A DNA stretch of 64,000 nucleotides. Origin: Miltoncostaea oceani. Lineage in GTDB: Bacteria; Actinomycetota; Thermoleophilia; Miltoncostaeales; Miltoncostaeaceae. A model generated the notes under the pieces. The model had not been told where the DNA came from and did no database searches. It saw only the letters and a program-made list of their open reading frames with translations. A program made the position numbers and the translations under genes. Shown piece after piece: positions 1-9,760 of this stretch (positions within the stretch are counted from its first letter, which is position 1; every line of letters starts with the position of its first letter). The stretch spans positions 2,121,001 through 2,185,000 of the forward strand of contig NZ_CP064356.1 of NCBI RefSeq assembly GCF_018141545.1, given 5' to 3'.

Positions 1-137
1 GCGTCCTCCGCCAGCTCCCGCCGGCCGCAGACGGCATACGCGACGCGGAGGCACCCGTCCCAGTGGCGGTCGAAGATCTCGGTGGCGGCGTCACCCGACC
101 CCGCCAGCGCGCTCCGGACCAGCTCCTCGTCGGTCAC
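1..137 (-). CDS. RNA polymerase ECF sigma factor, N-terminal part
   Basis: Only the first 45 or so codons lie in the window; the gene runs off the left edge. From the GTG at 137 it reads VTDEELVRSALAGSGDAATE, followed by an aromatic/hydrophobic stretch (FDRHWDGCLRVAYAVCG). This is the usual opening of sigma-70 region 2 in ECF sigma factors, which binds the core polymerase and the -10 element. It lies 73 bp downstream of the PAS/GGDEF/HD-GYP gene on the same strand. GTG was chosen because an in-frame ATG is absent upstream and the family usually starts just before a D-[ED]-[ED]-L motif. Region 4 and any anti-sigma partner are outside the window. Confidence 0.68.
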   Translation of the reverse strand, partial: MTDEELVRSALAGSGDAATEIFDRHWDGCLRVAYAVCGRRELAED

Positions 138-210
138 GTCGTCACCATCTCGCGGACATGACTCCGCACGGCCTCCACATCGTCCCGGCGCCGGAGCCCG
201 GGTCGCGACG

Positions 211-2958
211 TCACCGCTCGTCCGGCAGGCCCCCCTCGACCAGCACGCGCTCCAGTGCCGCCACCGCCGCCGGCCAGAACTGCCCGCCGGAGCACCGGCG
301 GCACTCCGCGATGGCGTCCTCGCGGGACAGCGGCACGCCGTAGGGGCGCGCCGAGGTCATGACGTCCCAGGCGTCGGCGAGGGTGAGGATGCGGGCGCCG
401 ACGGGGATCCCCTCCCCCGCCAGGCCGTCGGGGTAGCCGGCGCCGTCCCAGCGCTCGTGGTGTCCCCGCACCCACGCCACCTGGGCGTTCGACAGCACGT
501 CCGCGACGATCTCGGCGCCGAGGGCCGCGTGGGCGCGGACCCGCTGGAACTCCTCCTCCGTGAGGCGGTCCGGCTTGAAGAGGATCGCGTCGGGGACGGC
601 GATCTTGCCGACGTCGTGGACCAGGCCGGCGTCGCGCAGGGCGGAGGCGTCGTCCGGCGACCACCCGAGGGCGGTCGCGAGGACCTTCGCGACCTCCGAG
701 ACGCGCTCGGAGTGCTGGCGGGTGGAGGGGTCCTTCGCGTCCACCGCGCGGGCGAGGACCCGGATGCTCTGGAGCGCCTGGAGCCGCGTGAGGCGCTCCG
801 CGTGCTCGGCGTCGGACAGCACCTCCACCACCTCGGGCGAGTAGAGGAACGCGACGTCGCGGCCGTGCTGCTTCGCCCAGTAGAGGGCGCCGTCGGCGAG
901 CCGGAAGAGCTCGCTGTGCTGGGGCGCCTGGTCGAGGTCGCAGACCCCCGCCGAGATCGTGAGCTGCCCGACGCCCGTGAACGGCTCCGCCGAGATCGCC
1001 TCGCGGGCGCGGTCCGCGGCCCGCCACGCCTCCATGCCGCCGGTCTCCGGCATCAGCCACGCGAACTCGTCGCCGCCGACGCGGGCCATCAGGTCGCCGG
1101 CGCGGGCGAGCGCCCCCAGGCGCCGCGCCGCCTCGCGGATGACGGCGTCCCCCATCTGGTGGCCGAGGTCGTCGTTGACGCGCTTGAAGTGGTCGAGGTC
1201 GAGCAGCACGAGCGAGAACCGCCGCCCGTGTCGCGCGGCGCGGACGACCTCCTGGGCGAGGCGCTCCTGGAAGGTGCGGTGGTTCGCGAGGCCCGTCAGG
1301 TGGTCGGTCGCCGCCAGGTCGGCGAGGCGCGCGCGGGCCTCGGCGTTGCTGACCGCGATGCCGACGAGCTCCGCGAAGCGGCCGAGGCGCTCCGCGGCGT
1401 CGGGGGCGGCGCGCTCGTGGGCGATGCCGGTCACGCCGATCGCCCCCCACAGCCGCTCCCCGGCCCGCACGGGGGCGGCGACGGCGACGTCGTGGTGGGC
1501 GCCCTCCCCGGACCGGGTGTCGATGCGCGCCGCCCGGGCGGTCCGGGCGACGAGCGCGGCGAGCCCCTCGCCGTCGAGCGACTCCCCGTCGCCGAAGGCG
1601 GGCGGGGCCCCCGCGACCGACCAGGCGCCGACGGCGGAGGCCGTCCGGTTGTCCTCGAAGCGCACGAGCCCGCCGCCGGACGCGCCGATCAGCCGCACCG
1701 CCTCCTCGCACACGAGGTCGAACACCGACTGGGGGTCGTCCTCGAGGGCGACGGCCGTCGCGACCCGCCGCAGCGCGCCCTGCTCGTGGGCGAGGCGGCG
1801 GTTCTCGGCCTCCCGCCCGCGCAGCTCGACCTCGGCGGCGTGACGGGCGGTGATGTCGAGGACGACCGCGGCGATCACCGGCGGCGACTCCGATCCGACG
1901 AGCTGCATGCGCACCTCGACGGGGTAGGTAGTGCCGTCGCGGCGGCGGTGGACGGTCTCGAACTGGACCCGCTCGACGTCGCCGGTGCGGAGCGGCTCGA
2001 CGATCGCGGCGAACGCGTCGGGGTCGAGCTCCGGCAGCAGGTCGAGCGGCGTCATCCGGTGGAGGTCGGCCATCGGGTAGCCGGTGTTGGTCACGGCGGC
2101 GCGGTTGACCTGCACCAGCCGCAGGGTGCGCGAGTCGAAGACGTGGACCTCGTCGCGGGACTGCTCGAGGATGCGCCCGAGGCGGCTGACGAGCTCCTCC
2201 CGCTGGCGTCGGCCGGCGATGTCGGAGAACGTCGCGACGACGGCGGCGACCCCGCCGTCGTCGGCCGGGACCGGCTCGGCGTTGACGGCGATCCAGCGGA
2301 CCTCGCCCTCGGGGGTGCGGATGCCCATGACGACGTCGTTCTGGGGCCGCCCCGTCAGGGCGGCGAGCGTCGACGGGTTCTCGTGGGGCGGGATCGCCGA
2401 GCCGTCCTCGCGGACGGCGTCCCAGTGGGCCCAGTCGCGCCCGACGATCTCGTCCGACGCGACGCGCAGGATCCGCTCGGCGCTGGGGTTGCACGACACG
2501 ATCCGCCCGTCGGGGCCGTGGACGACGACGCCCTCGTGGACGGCGGCGACGACCGCCCGGTAGCTCTCGTCCCCGAGCGGCAGGCCCGGCGCGGACGGGA
2601 CGCGCCCCAGCACCACCACGTTCCCGCCGCCGTCGGGGCCGTCGCCGAGCGCGACGGAGCGCACCACGGCGGGGATGGTGGTCCCGTCGCGGCGCACCAG
2701 GACCGCGGGCGCCTCGCGCGCCCCGGCCGCCGGGAAGCGCCGCGGCGCCGCGGGGAGCATGCCGTCGACCCACCAGGGGTGCGGCGGCGCCCGCCCGATG
2801 ATCTCGTCGCGGGGGTAGCCGAGCATCTCGCACACGGCCTCACTGGCGTCCACCACGACCCCGTCCGCGTCGAGCACCAGCACGCCGTCGGGGATGGCCT
2901 CGAAGAGCGCCCGGGCCAGCGCCCCGGCGGGCAGGTCCGTCAGTCGCCGCAGTGGCAT
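211..2958 (-). CDS. PAS-PAS-PAS-GAF-GGDEF-HD-GYP c-di-GMP turnover protein
   Basis: A soluble protein of about 915 residues. Three PAS-like sensor domains (about 15-385) are followed by a GAF domain (400-550). A diguanylate cyclase domain has an intact GGDEF (VGGDEFAW, near residue 627). A phosphodiesterase HD-GYP domain has HDVGKI near 780 and HHERWDGAGYPDGL near 840. Both catalytic signatures are intact, so the protein could make and hydrolyse c-di-GMP. No membrane segment is seen, so the sensors probably read a cytoplasmic ligand or redox signal. A TAATGT hexamer ends 7 nt before the ATG at 2958, which suggests a leaderless start there rather than at the GTG three codons upstream (2967). 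The domain order recurs in two other proteins in this window. Confidence 0.93.
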   Translation of the reverse strand: MPLRRLTDLPAGALARALFEAIPDGVLVLDADGVVVDASEAVCEMLGYPRDEIIGRAPPHPWWVDGMLPAAPRRFPAAGAREAPAVLVRRDGTTIPAVVRSVALGDGPDGGGNVVVLGRVPSAPGLPLGDESYRAVVAAVHEGVVVHGPDGRIVSCNPSAERILRVASDEIVGRDWAHWDAVREDGSAIPPHENPSTLAALTGRPQNDVVMGIRTPEGEVRWIAVNAEPVPADDGGVAAVVATFSDIAGRRQREELVSRLGRILEQSRDEVHVFDSRTLRLVQVNRAAVTNTGYPMADLHRMTPLDLLPELDPDAFAAIVEPLRTGDVERVQFETVHRRRDGTTYPVEVRMQLVGSESPPVIAAVVLDITARHAAEVELRGREAENRRLAHEQGALRRVATAVALEDDPQSVFDLVCEEAVRLIGASGGGLVRFEDNRTASAVGAWSVAGAPPAFGDGESLDGEGLAALVARTARAARIDTRSGEGAHHDVAVAAPVRAGERLWGAIGVTGIAHERAAPDAAERLGRFAELVGIAVSNAEARARLADLAATDHLTGLANHRTFQERLAQEVVRAARHGRRFSLVLLDLDHFKRVNDDLGHQMGDAVIREAARRLGALARAGDLMARVGGDEFAWLMPETGGMEAWRAADRAREAISAEPFTGVGQLTISAGVCDLDQAPQHSELFRLADGALYWAKQHGRDVAFLYSPEVVEVLSDAEHAERLTRLQALQSIRVLARAVDAKDPSTRQHSERVSEVAKVLATALGWSPDDASALRDAGLVHDVGKIAVPDAILFKPDRLTEEEFQRVRAHAALGAEIVADVLSNAQVAWVRGHHERWDGAGYPDGLAGEGIPVGARILTLADAWDVMTSARPYGVPLSREDAIAECRRCSGGQFWPAAVAALERVLVEGGLPDER

Positions 2959-3004
2959 CCCGGGCACATTAGGGCGAGCCTCGGCCGTCCACCACCGCGG
3001 ATCC

Positions 3005-3349
3005 TCAGGTTCTGGGGGTTTCCGGGCCGTCGGGGTCGGAGGCGTCCGCCAGATCGGCCGCCTCGGAGAGCAGCGTCGCGACCGCGCGGGCCTGCGCGGG
3101 GGTCAGCCGGGCGTAGACGGGGCGCAGCCCCTCGCTGAAGAGGAGGTCGACGTGGGGGCGGTTGCGGAACACCGGGCCCGCCACCACGGCCTGCACCACG
3201 GCCCGGGCGCCCTTCCCGTCGCCGTAGCGCACCGACTGCGGGTCGTCGGTCAGGGTCGTGGACCCCTCCGACAGCACCCGCGTGTCGTCGTCGTGCCGGC
3301 CCAGGCCGTCCTCCCAGATCGACCCGATCCCCTCCGTGCCCTGCGTCAC
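3005..3349 (-). CDS. hypothetical protein, 114 aa
   Basis: A soluble protein that I do not recognise. It starts at a GTG preceded by a purine-rich ribosome-binding site (GAGAAGGGG). A TAGTGT -10-like element lies about 30 nt upstream. The C-terminal half contains a helix-rich stretch (LTPAQARAVATLLSEAADLA) and an acidic tail. It has no signal peptide, membrane segment or cysteine pattern. It sits between the GNAT gene and the c-di-GMP gene on the same strand with short gaps and may be co-transcribed with one of them. Codon use is normal for the window. Confidence 0.6.
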   Translation of the reverse strand: MTQGTEGIGSIWEDGLGRHDDDTRVLSEGSTTLTDDPQSVRYGDGKGARAVVQAVVAGPVFRNRPHVDLLFSEGLRPVYARLTPAQARAVATLLSEAADLADASDPDGPETPRT

Positions 3350-3380
3350 CCCGGTCCCCTTCTCCGTCGACGCGCCAACA

Positions 3381-3932
3381 CTACGCGGGGAGGTCGTCCG
3401 GCAGCAGGGAGAAGAGCGCCATGTCGGTCCGCTCGGGGCTCCGGTACCAGGCGCGCCGCAGCGTCCCCTCGCGGACGTAGCCGCAGCGCTCGGCGGCGCG
3501 GATCGACGCGGTGTTGTCGAGCGCCGCCTGCAGGTCGAGGCGCTGCAGGCCCCCCTGCGTCAGCGCCCACCGGGACATGAGGGCGAGCGACCGTCCCGCG
3601 AGGCCCCTCCCCCGCGCCTCCGGGGCGACCCAGTAGCCGATCTCACCGCGGAGGTCGTCGTGGCGGTCCATCGCGATGCCGACGACGCCGAGCAGCAGGT
3701 CCTCGCCGACGACGGTGATCGCCAGGTCGATCGTCTCGCCCAGCAGGCGCCGCCCCGCCGCTCCGGAGATGAACGCCCGCCCGTCCTCGTGCGTGTACGG
3801 CGACGGGATGCGGGTGTACGCCTGGGTCAGCGGGTCGCTGCACCCCGCGACGATCGCCCGGAGGTCGTCGGAGCGGAACGGGCGCAGGCGCACGAGGTCG
3901 TCCGCGAGGGGGGGATCGGGCAGGGAGAGCAC
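3381..3932 (-). CDS. GNAT-family N-acetyltransferase (RimJ/RimL-like)
   Basis: A 183-residue protein with the fold order of the RimJ/RimL branch of GNAT acetyltransferases. It begins with a short strand (LVRLRPFRSDDL), has an acceptor-side central region (GEIGYWVAPEARGRGLAG) whose ARGRGLAG segment is the acetyl-CoA pyrophosphate-binding R/Q-x-x-G-x-G/A loop, and ends with N..A.R..E..GY..EG, typical of motif B. The family transfers acetyl groups from acetyl-CoA to protein N-termini or small molecules; the substrate cannot be told from sequence. It starts at a GTG. The gene ends 31 bp from the upstream hypothetical gene on the same strand. Confidence 0.88.
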   Translation of the reverse strand: MLSLPDPPLADDLVRLRPFRSDDLRAIVAGCSDPLTQAYTRIPSPYTHEDGRAFISGAAGRRLLGETIDLAITVVGEDLLLGVVGIAMDRHDDLRGEIGYWVAPEARGRGLAGRSLALMSRWALTQGGLQRLDLQAALDNTASIRAAERCGYVREGTLRRAWYRSPERTDMALFSLLPDDLPA

Positions 3933-3947
3933 CCCGCGACCCCGTCG

Positions 3948-4703
3948 TCAGGCGCGGATCGTCACCGGCGTGCCCGGCCCGATGACCCGCGCGAGGCGCA
4001 CGACGTCACGGTTGAGCATCCGGATGCAGCCGTTGCTGGCCGCGGTGCCGATCAGGGCGGGCAGATTGGTGCCGTGGATCGCGACGCGCCCGTTGCCGCC
4101 CGCGAACTCGTTGAGCTTCTCCGAGAAGCCGGTGATCGGCAGGACGTAGGGGCCGAGGAAGGCGTCCGGCAGGTTCGTCCGGATCGTCTCGGCGATCGCG
4201 AACGACCCCCGCGGCGTCGGTGTGGCGGCCTTGCCGACGGCGATGGGCGCGCTGAACGCGCGACGCCCGCCGCGGAGCACCGTCAGGCGCCGGTCGCCCA
4301 GGTCGATCGTGATCCGCATCGGCGTGGTCCGCAGGTCGAGCACGTCGGCGGGCACCCACCCGCGGCTGCCGTTGGGCCGGCGCGGCAGCAGCACCTCGAC
4401 CCACCGGCGGCCGTCGACGAGCGTCGTCCGCGTGACCATGAGCTGGGTCGGGCCGTTCGCGAACGGGGCGATCGGCGAGAGCTTGAAGGCGGCGGCGGCC
4501 CCGGCCCGGGGCGCCCGGCGCGCCATCACCGGGGCGATCAGCCGGCCCGTCCAGGTCGTCGCCTTCGTCGGCGGCGCGGGGACGGGACCCGCGGCGGCCT
4601 CGGGGGTGGCGGGAGGGGGCGTGCCCTGGGCGACGGCCCCCGCCGCGGGCACGAGGCCGGCGGCGGCGATCGCCGCCGCCAGCGCGAGGTGGCGGATGCT
4701 CAC
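3948..4703 (-). CDS. L,D-transpeptidase (YkuD), exported
   Basis: 251 residues with an N-terminal signal sequence (HLALAAAIAAAGLVPAAGAVA), an SH3-like middle and a C-terminal YkuD catalytic domain. The active-site region has a conserved His (AIHGTN) and the Cys of SNGCIRM near residue 223. The family forms 3-3 meso-DAP cross-links in peptidoglycan or attaches proteins to it, outside the membrane. A TAGCCT hexamer ends exactly 7 nt before the GTG start, consistent with a leaderless transcript. It is one of two YkuD proteins in the first 8 kb; the other (6972-7994) has a different N-terminal domain. Confidence 0.92.
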   Translation of the reverse strand: MSIRHLALAAAIAAAGLVPAAGAVAQGTPPPATPEAAAGPVPAPPTKATTWTGRLIAPVMARRAPRAGAAAAFKLSPIAPFANGPTQLMVTRTTLVDGRRWVEVLLPRRPNGSRGWVPADVLDLRTTPMRITIDLGDRRLTVLRGGRRAFSAPIAVGKAATPTPRGSFAIAETIRTNLPDAFLGPYVLPITGFSEKLNEFAGGNGRVAIHGTNLPALIGTAASNGCIRMLNRDVVRLARVIGPGTPVTIRA

Positions 4704-4713
4704 GGCGCCGAGG

Positions 4714-5502
4714 CTAGCGGCGCGGGCGGCGCATGCCCAGGATGAGGGGCACCTCGCCGACCACCACCACCGAGCGCAACGCGACGGCGTCGCGGTCCAG
4801 GGCCTGGCGGCCCCGCAGGGACGCCGTCCGCACCGGGCCGTCGAGGGCGATGCCGCGCGTGAGCCTCAGCGCCCCGCGCGGCCCGAGCTCGCGCATCAGG
4901 TCCCGCTGCTCCGGCAGGTCCAGACGGCCGACGAGCGAGCCGACGACCACGAGGCCGGCCGCCTCGACCTCCGAGCGCCACGCCGCCTCGGTGGCGACGG
5001 CGAGGCCGGTCGCGGCGACGCGCGCCAGGGCCTCCGGGTCGGCGTCGGGGGCCGGTGCCAGCTCGTGGAGCACGACGCGGCCGCCGGGGCGCAGCAGGCG
5101 GCCCGCCTCGCGCAGCACGGCGGCGCGGCCGCCGTCGTCGAGCGTGGTGAGCAGCGCGTCGCAGAACACCAGCGACGCCTCGCCGTCCGGCAGGCCGGTC
5201 GCGTCGACGGGGGCCGTGACGACGTCGCGGCCGGGGCCGCCGACCGCGCGGGTCAGGTGGGCCGCCGCGAGCGGGTCCGGCTCGACGCCCGTCCAGGTGC
5301 GGGGGCGGGCGGCCAGGATCGCCCGGGACGTGAGCCCGAGCCCGGGCGCCAGCTCGACGACGCGGTCGCCCTCGCCGATGCCGGCCCCCTCCAGGGCGCG
5401 GCGCACCATCGCCTCCCCACCGGGGCGGACGACCCCGGTCACGACACGGCGGGCGAGCGACCACGGCGCTGCCACGCGCTCCTGCGGGACCTGCGTGGTC
5501 AT
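4714..5502 (-). CDS. class I SAM-dependent methyltransferase
   Basis: 262 residues. Motif I of the Rossmann fold is seen as VVELAPGLGLTSRA (residues about 47-60), followed by an acidic end of strand 2 (GVEPDP), a motif II/III region (LVFCDALL) and LRPGGRVVLHE, typical of motif IV/post-II. It resembles small-molecule (UbiE/arsenite-type) methyltransferases, but the substrate is unknown. It has a clear ribosome-binding site (GAGGAGG). It ends 10 bp before the L,D-transpeptidase start on the same strand, but that gene appears to have its own promoter. Confidence 0.85.
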   Translation of the reverse strand: MTTQVPQERVAAPWSLARRVVTGVVRPGGEAMVRRALEGAGIGEGDRVVELAPGLGLTSRAILAARPRTWTGVEPDPLAAAHLTRAVGGPGRDVVTAPVDATGLPDGEASLVFCDALLTTLDDGGRAAVLREAGRLLRPGGRVVLHELAPAPDADPEALARVAATGLAVATEAAWRSEVEAAGLVVVGSLVGRLDLPEQRDLMRELGPRGALRLTRGIALDGPVRTASLRGRQALDRDAVALRSVVVVGEVPLILGMRRPRR

Positions 5503-5566
5503 GGGCCTCCTCGACGCGTCACGGACCCGGGTATCGAAGCAGCCGGAGGGGGTGAATCCAAGGCGG

Positions 5567-6829
5567 CTACGGGCGGAGCGTGACGGCGCGCACGCCGCCG
5601 CGGGGCCCGGCCTCGACCCACACGGCGAGGCCGCCGCCGGCCGCGTCGCCCGCCACCACGGGCGCGCCGGTCATGCGCCCCGGCGACACGGGCGCGAGAC
5701 GCCACGCCAGCGCGCCGGGGGCGAGCGCCGCGGCGCCCCCTCCGCCCGTCGAGGCGCCGTCGTCGCGGCGCCAGGCGACCAGGGCGACGCCGGCGCCGTC
5801 GACCGCGGTCGCGGACGCGAGCAGGGTGCAGGCGCAGACGCGCCGCGGCACGACGGTGGTCGCGCGCCAGGGGCCGCGGCCGCCGCGTCGGGTCGCCGCC
5901 TCGATGCCCTGGGGCGCCCCCGTCTCGTCGAGGCTCCACGCCACGACGCCGTCGCCGCGGTCGTTGAGGGCCGCCACCGGCCGCAGGCCGATGCCGACGT
6001 CCTCCGATGCGGCCCAGCCGCCGGTGCCGCGCGCCCGGCCCGCGGCGAGCACGACCGACGAGCCCCCGGGGAGGGCGGCGCTCCAGGCGCCGAGGGCGAC
6101 CCCGCCGGAGCTCATCGCCGCGGTCGGCGCGCCGACGTCGCGCGAGAGCTCGGAGGGCCGCTCGAACGCGCCCGCGACGGTGCGCGCGGCCCGGGTGCCG
6201 TCGTCGTCGGTCCAGGCGACCATCGCGCCGGACCGCGCGAGGGCCAGCGACGGCGGCTGGGGGCCCGGCGTCGAGATCCGCGCCGGCCGCACCGTCCACC
6301 CCGCGCTCGCGGAGGCCCGCGCCGCGACGCGCACGACGAAGCCCGAGCCGGACGTCTCGCTCCACATCGCCGAGGGGCGCCCGACCACGTCGATCGCGGC
6401 GCGCAGGCCCTGCACGGCGCCGCCGGCGTCGGTGACGGTCCCGACGACCCAGTCGCCGTCCGCGCCGCGCCGCACCGCCGCGACGAGCCGACGCCCCGCG
6501 ACCCACACCACCACGGCGTCGCCGCGGGCGTTCAGCGCGGCCCGCGGGGCGTCGGCCCCCGGTGGCGAGAGGGCGACGGCGCGGCTCCACCGCGAGGTCC
6601 GGGTCGCCCGCACCGCGACGTGGACCCGGGCGCGTCCCCGCGTCGCCGCCGGGGCGCGCACCCACGTGGCCACGGCGCGGCCCGACTCGGAGGCCGCGTG
6701 CGGCACGGCGTAGGACGCCCCGTCACGCGGGGTGAGCACCGCGGGGGGCGACCACGTCGCCGCCGACGCGGTGACCGGGGCGAGCGCGGCCAACGCCGAC
6801 CCGGTGAGAGCGAGAGCCCGCAGCCGCAT
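5567..6829 (-). CDS. secreted repeat protein, probable beta-propeller
   Basis: About 420 residues beginning with a signal peptide (MRLRALALTGSALAALA...ASAA). The mature part is built of repeats of about 45-55 residues, each carrying a variant of A-x-G-D/A-x-V-V-x-W (NARGDAVVVW, NDRGDGVVAW, SGAMVAW, VALVAW, GGLAVW). Such repeats are typical of propeller-like exported proteins in Actinobacteria. No catalytic residues are recognised. The ATG at 6829 is preferred over an upstream GTG (6850) because it puts the signal peptide at the N-terminus. Its likely location is the cell surface or outside the cell, and its role is unknown. Confidence 0.72.
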   Translation of the reverse strand: MRLRALALTGSALAALAPVTASAATWSPPAVLTPRDGASYAVPHAASESGRAVATWVRAPAATRGRARVHVAVRATRTSRWSRAVALSPPGADAPRAALNARGDAVVVWVAGRRLVAAVRRGADGDWVVGTVTDAGGAVQGLRAAIDVVGRPSAMWSETSGSGFVVRVAARASASAGWTVRPARISTPGPQPPSLALARSGAMVAWTDDDGTRAARTVAGAFERPSELSRDVGAPTAAMSSGGVALGAWSAALPGGSSVVLAAGRARGTGGWAASEDVGIGLRPVAALNDRGDGVVAWSLDETGAPQGIEAATRRGGRGPWRATTVVPRRVCACTLLASATAVDGAGVALVAWRRDDGASTGGGGAAALAPGALAWRLAPVSPGRMTGAPVVAGDAAGGGLAVWVEAGPRGGVRAVTLRP

Positions 6830-6864
6830 CCGGCCGACGGTACCACGCACCCCGTGCGCCCCCC

Positions 6865-6882
6865 GCCCCGCCCGGGCGGGGC
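6865..6882. repeat. 18-bp perfect GC palindrome
   Basis: GCCCCGCCCGGGCGGGGC reads identically on both strands. It lies between the secreted repeat protein and the second L,D-transpeptidase, downstream of the terminator hairpin at 6927-6951. It may be part of a termination region or a binding site. Confidence 0.5.
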
Positions 6883-6926
6883 CCCTCGACGCGTGGACCC
6901 ACGGGGCGCCGGGTGGTCCCGGTACC

Positions 6927-6951
6927 GGCGGGGGCCCCGCGCGCCCCCGCC
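6927..6951 (-). terminator. hairpin downstream of the L,D-transpeptidase gene
   Basis: An 8-bp perfect stem (GGCGGGGG/CCCCCGCC) with a 9-nt loop, starting about 20 nt past the stop codon at 6972. No T tract follows, as is common in high-GC Actinobacteria. Confidence 0.5.
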
Positions 6952-6971
6952 GTCACGCCGCCCCGCGGGCC

Positions 6972-7994
6972 TCAGGCCAGGTTCCGCACCGGCGTCCCGA
7001 CCGGCACCCGGTCCCACAGCCACAGGATGTTCGCGTTGTAGTTGCGGGTGCAGCCGTGGGAGTAGTACCGCGTCTCGTGGGCGAGGAGGTACTCCTGGTC
7101 GGTCCCGTGGATGCCGTACCCGCGGTGGTACCAGAGGACCCGCGGGCCGAAGGCGGCGCGGGGGCCGTTGGTCTTCGAGTAGACGCGGTAGCTGCCGACG
7201 GGGGTCGGCGTCGAGGGCGCGCCGAAGACCACCGGGAAGACCCGGCGGAGCGTGCCCCGCTGGTAGTAGTAGAGGTGGAACTCGGAGATCTTCTGCACGA
7301 GGTAGTGCTCGGCGGAGGCCGGCACGCCGTGCGGGTTGCGCCCGAAGACCGAGATCCGGCCGGTGGTGTCCGAGCCGCCGGAGTCGGCGCCGGGGCGCGC
7401 CGCGGCGGTCAGCCGGAAGCGCCAGGTGCCGCCGCGCGGCGGCGTGAACGTCGCCCTCACCCGCCCGGCGCGCACCGGCACCTTCGTGATGGTGCGGAAC
7501 GGGCCGCCGTCGACGGAGCCCTGCAGGGCGACGCGCTCGCCGCGGGCGCCGGGCGTGACGGTGCCGACGGCGGTGAACGGGCGGCCGGCGATGCTCTCGA
7601 GCGGCGCCGCCGTCACCGAGAGGTCGACGCGGCGCGTGACGGCGACGAACCGGCGGCGGCTGGAGCTGACGGTGCCGTCGGCGGCGGCGACGCTGACGCG
7701 CAGGTTGCCGGGGCGGCGGAGCGGGAGGTCGGCGGAGAAGGAGCCGTCGCGCCGCGACCGGAGCGTCACCAGGGGCGCCCAGGCGTCTCCCTCGAGGCGC
7801 TCGACGACCACGGGGACGGCGGCGGCGGGCGCCACGCGTCCCGTGATCTCGGCGCGCTGCCCGAGCTCGACGGCCGACGGCGCGCGGAACGCGGCCACGT
7901 GGAGGCCGTCCGGCGCCTGGGCGAGGCCCGCCGCCGGGAGGGCGAGGGCACCGAGTGCCCCCGCGAGGACCGCCTGACGTCGTGCGAGCCGCAT
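6972..7994 (-). CDS. L,D-transpeptidase (YkuD) with N-terminal Ig-like region, exported
   Basis: 340 residues. A signal peptide (RQAVLAGALGALALPAAGLA) is followed by about 190 residues of two beta-sandwich-like repeats (VELGQRAEITGRV..., FTAVGTVTPG...). The C-terminal YkuD domain contains YGIHGTDQ and the catalytic motif YSHGCTRN with Cys near residue 313. A role in peptidoglycan cross-linking is expected. The ATG start has a strong site (AGGGAGAGG). It is divergent from the small plus-strand gene at 8069 and followed by hairpins on its 3' side. Confidence 0.92.
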   Translation of the reverse strand: MRLARRQAVLAGALGALALPAAGLAQAPDGLHVAAFRAPSAVELGQRAEITGRVAPAAAVPVVVERLEGDAWAPLVTLRSRRDGSFSADLPLRRPGNLRVSVAAADGTVSSSRRRFVAVTRRVDLSVTAAPLESIAGRPFTAVGTVTPGARGERVALQGSVDGGPFRTITKVPVRAGRVRATFTPPRGGTWRFRLTAAARPGADSGGSDTTGRISVFGRNPHGVPASAEHYLVQKISEFHLYYYQRGTLRRVFPVVFGAPSTPTPVGSYRVYSKTNGPRAAFGPRVLWYHRGYGIHGTDQEYLLAHETRYYSHGCTRNYNANILWLWDRVPVGTPVRNLA

Positions 7995-8068
7995 GCGCCT
8001 CTCCCTGTCGGAGTGCTTCCAGCGGCCTATTCGACATCCCGCGCGGATTCCTTAGCTACCGTACGCAT

Positions 8069-8341
8069 GTGGCCTCCGACGCCCCGATCCGCCTCTTCGC
8101 CGCGACGAGCGGCTGGGAGGGCCCGTTCCAGCACGAGCAGGTGCTGGTGGCCGCCCACGGGGCCGACGAGGCGCGGCTGCTGGCGGAGGCGGCGTTCGCC
8201 GGCGTCACCCAGCCGGTCTGCCGGGCGAAGATGCGCATCAGCGACCTCGGGCCGGTGGCGCCGGGCGTCGTGGCCGGGCCCCTGCGCGCAGGGGAGTCCC
8301 TCGCCGCGGGCGGCGAGCCGGTCGACCTCCGCTGCGGCTGA
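8069..8341 (+). CDS. small hypothetical protein, 90 aa
   Basis: A compact soluble protein starting at GTG: a beta-strand start (APIRLFAAT), an amphipathic helix (ADEARLLAEAAF) and two cysteines. I do not recognise it. A weak promoter (TTCGAC, 17 bp, TAGCTA) ends about 10 nt before the GTG, and no ribosome-binding site is visible, which fits a near-leaderless message. The GTG was chosen over upstream in-frame codons because those overlap the divergent promoter of the L,D-transpeptidase. Confidence 0.55.
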   Translation: MASDAPIRLFAATSGWEGPFQHEQVLVAAHGADEARLLAEAAFAGVTQPVCRAKMRISDLGPVAPGVVAGPLRAGESLAAGGEPVDLRCG

Positions 8342-8357
8342 GCGACCCCCGCCTGAG

Positions 8358-9749
<1,392 letters not shown>

Positions 9750-9760
<11 letters not shown>

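Noticed and set aside
82-3138. A long plus-strand open frame of about 1000 codons opposite the first c-di-GMP gene
   Set aside because: It is the antisense of a well-recognised gene. Its product is Arg/Gly/Val-rich with no domain, as expected in a GC-rich genome where antisense frames stay open.
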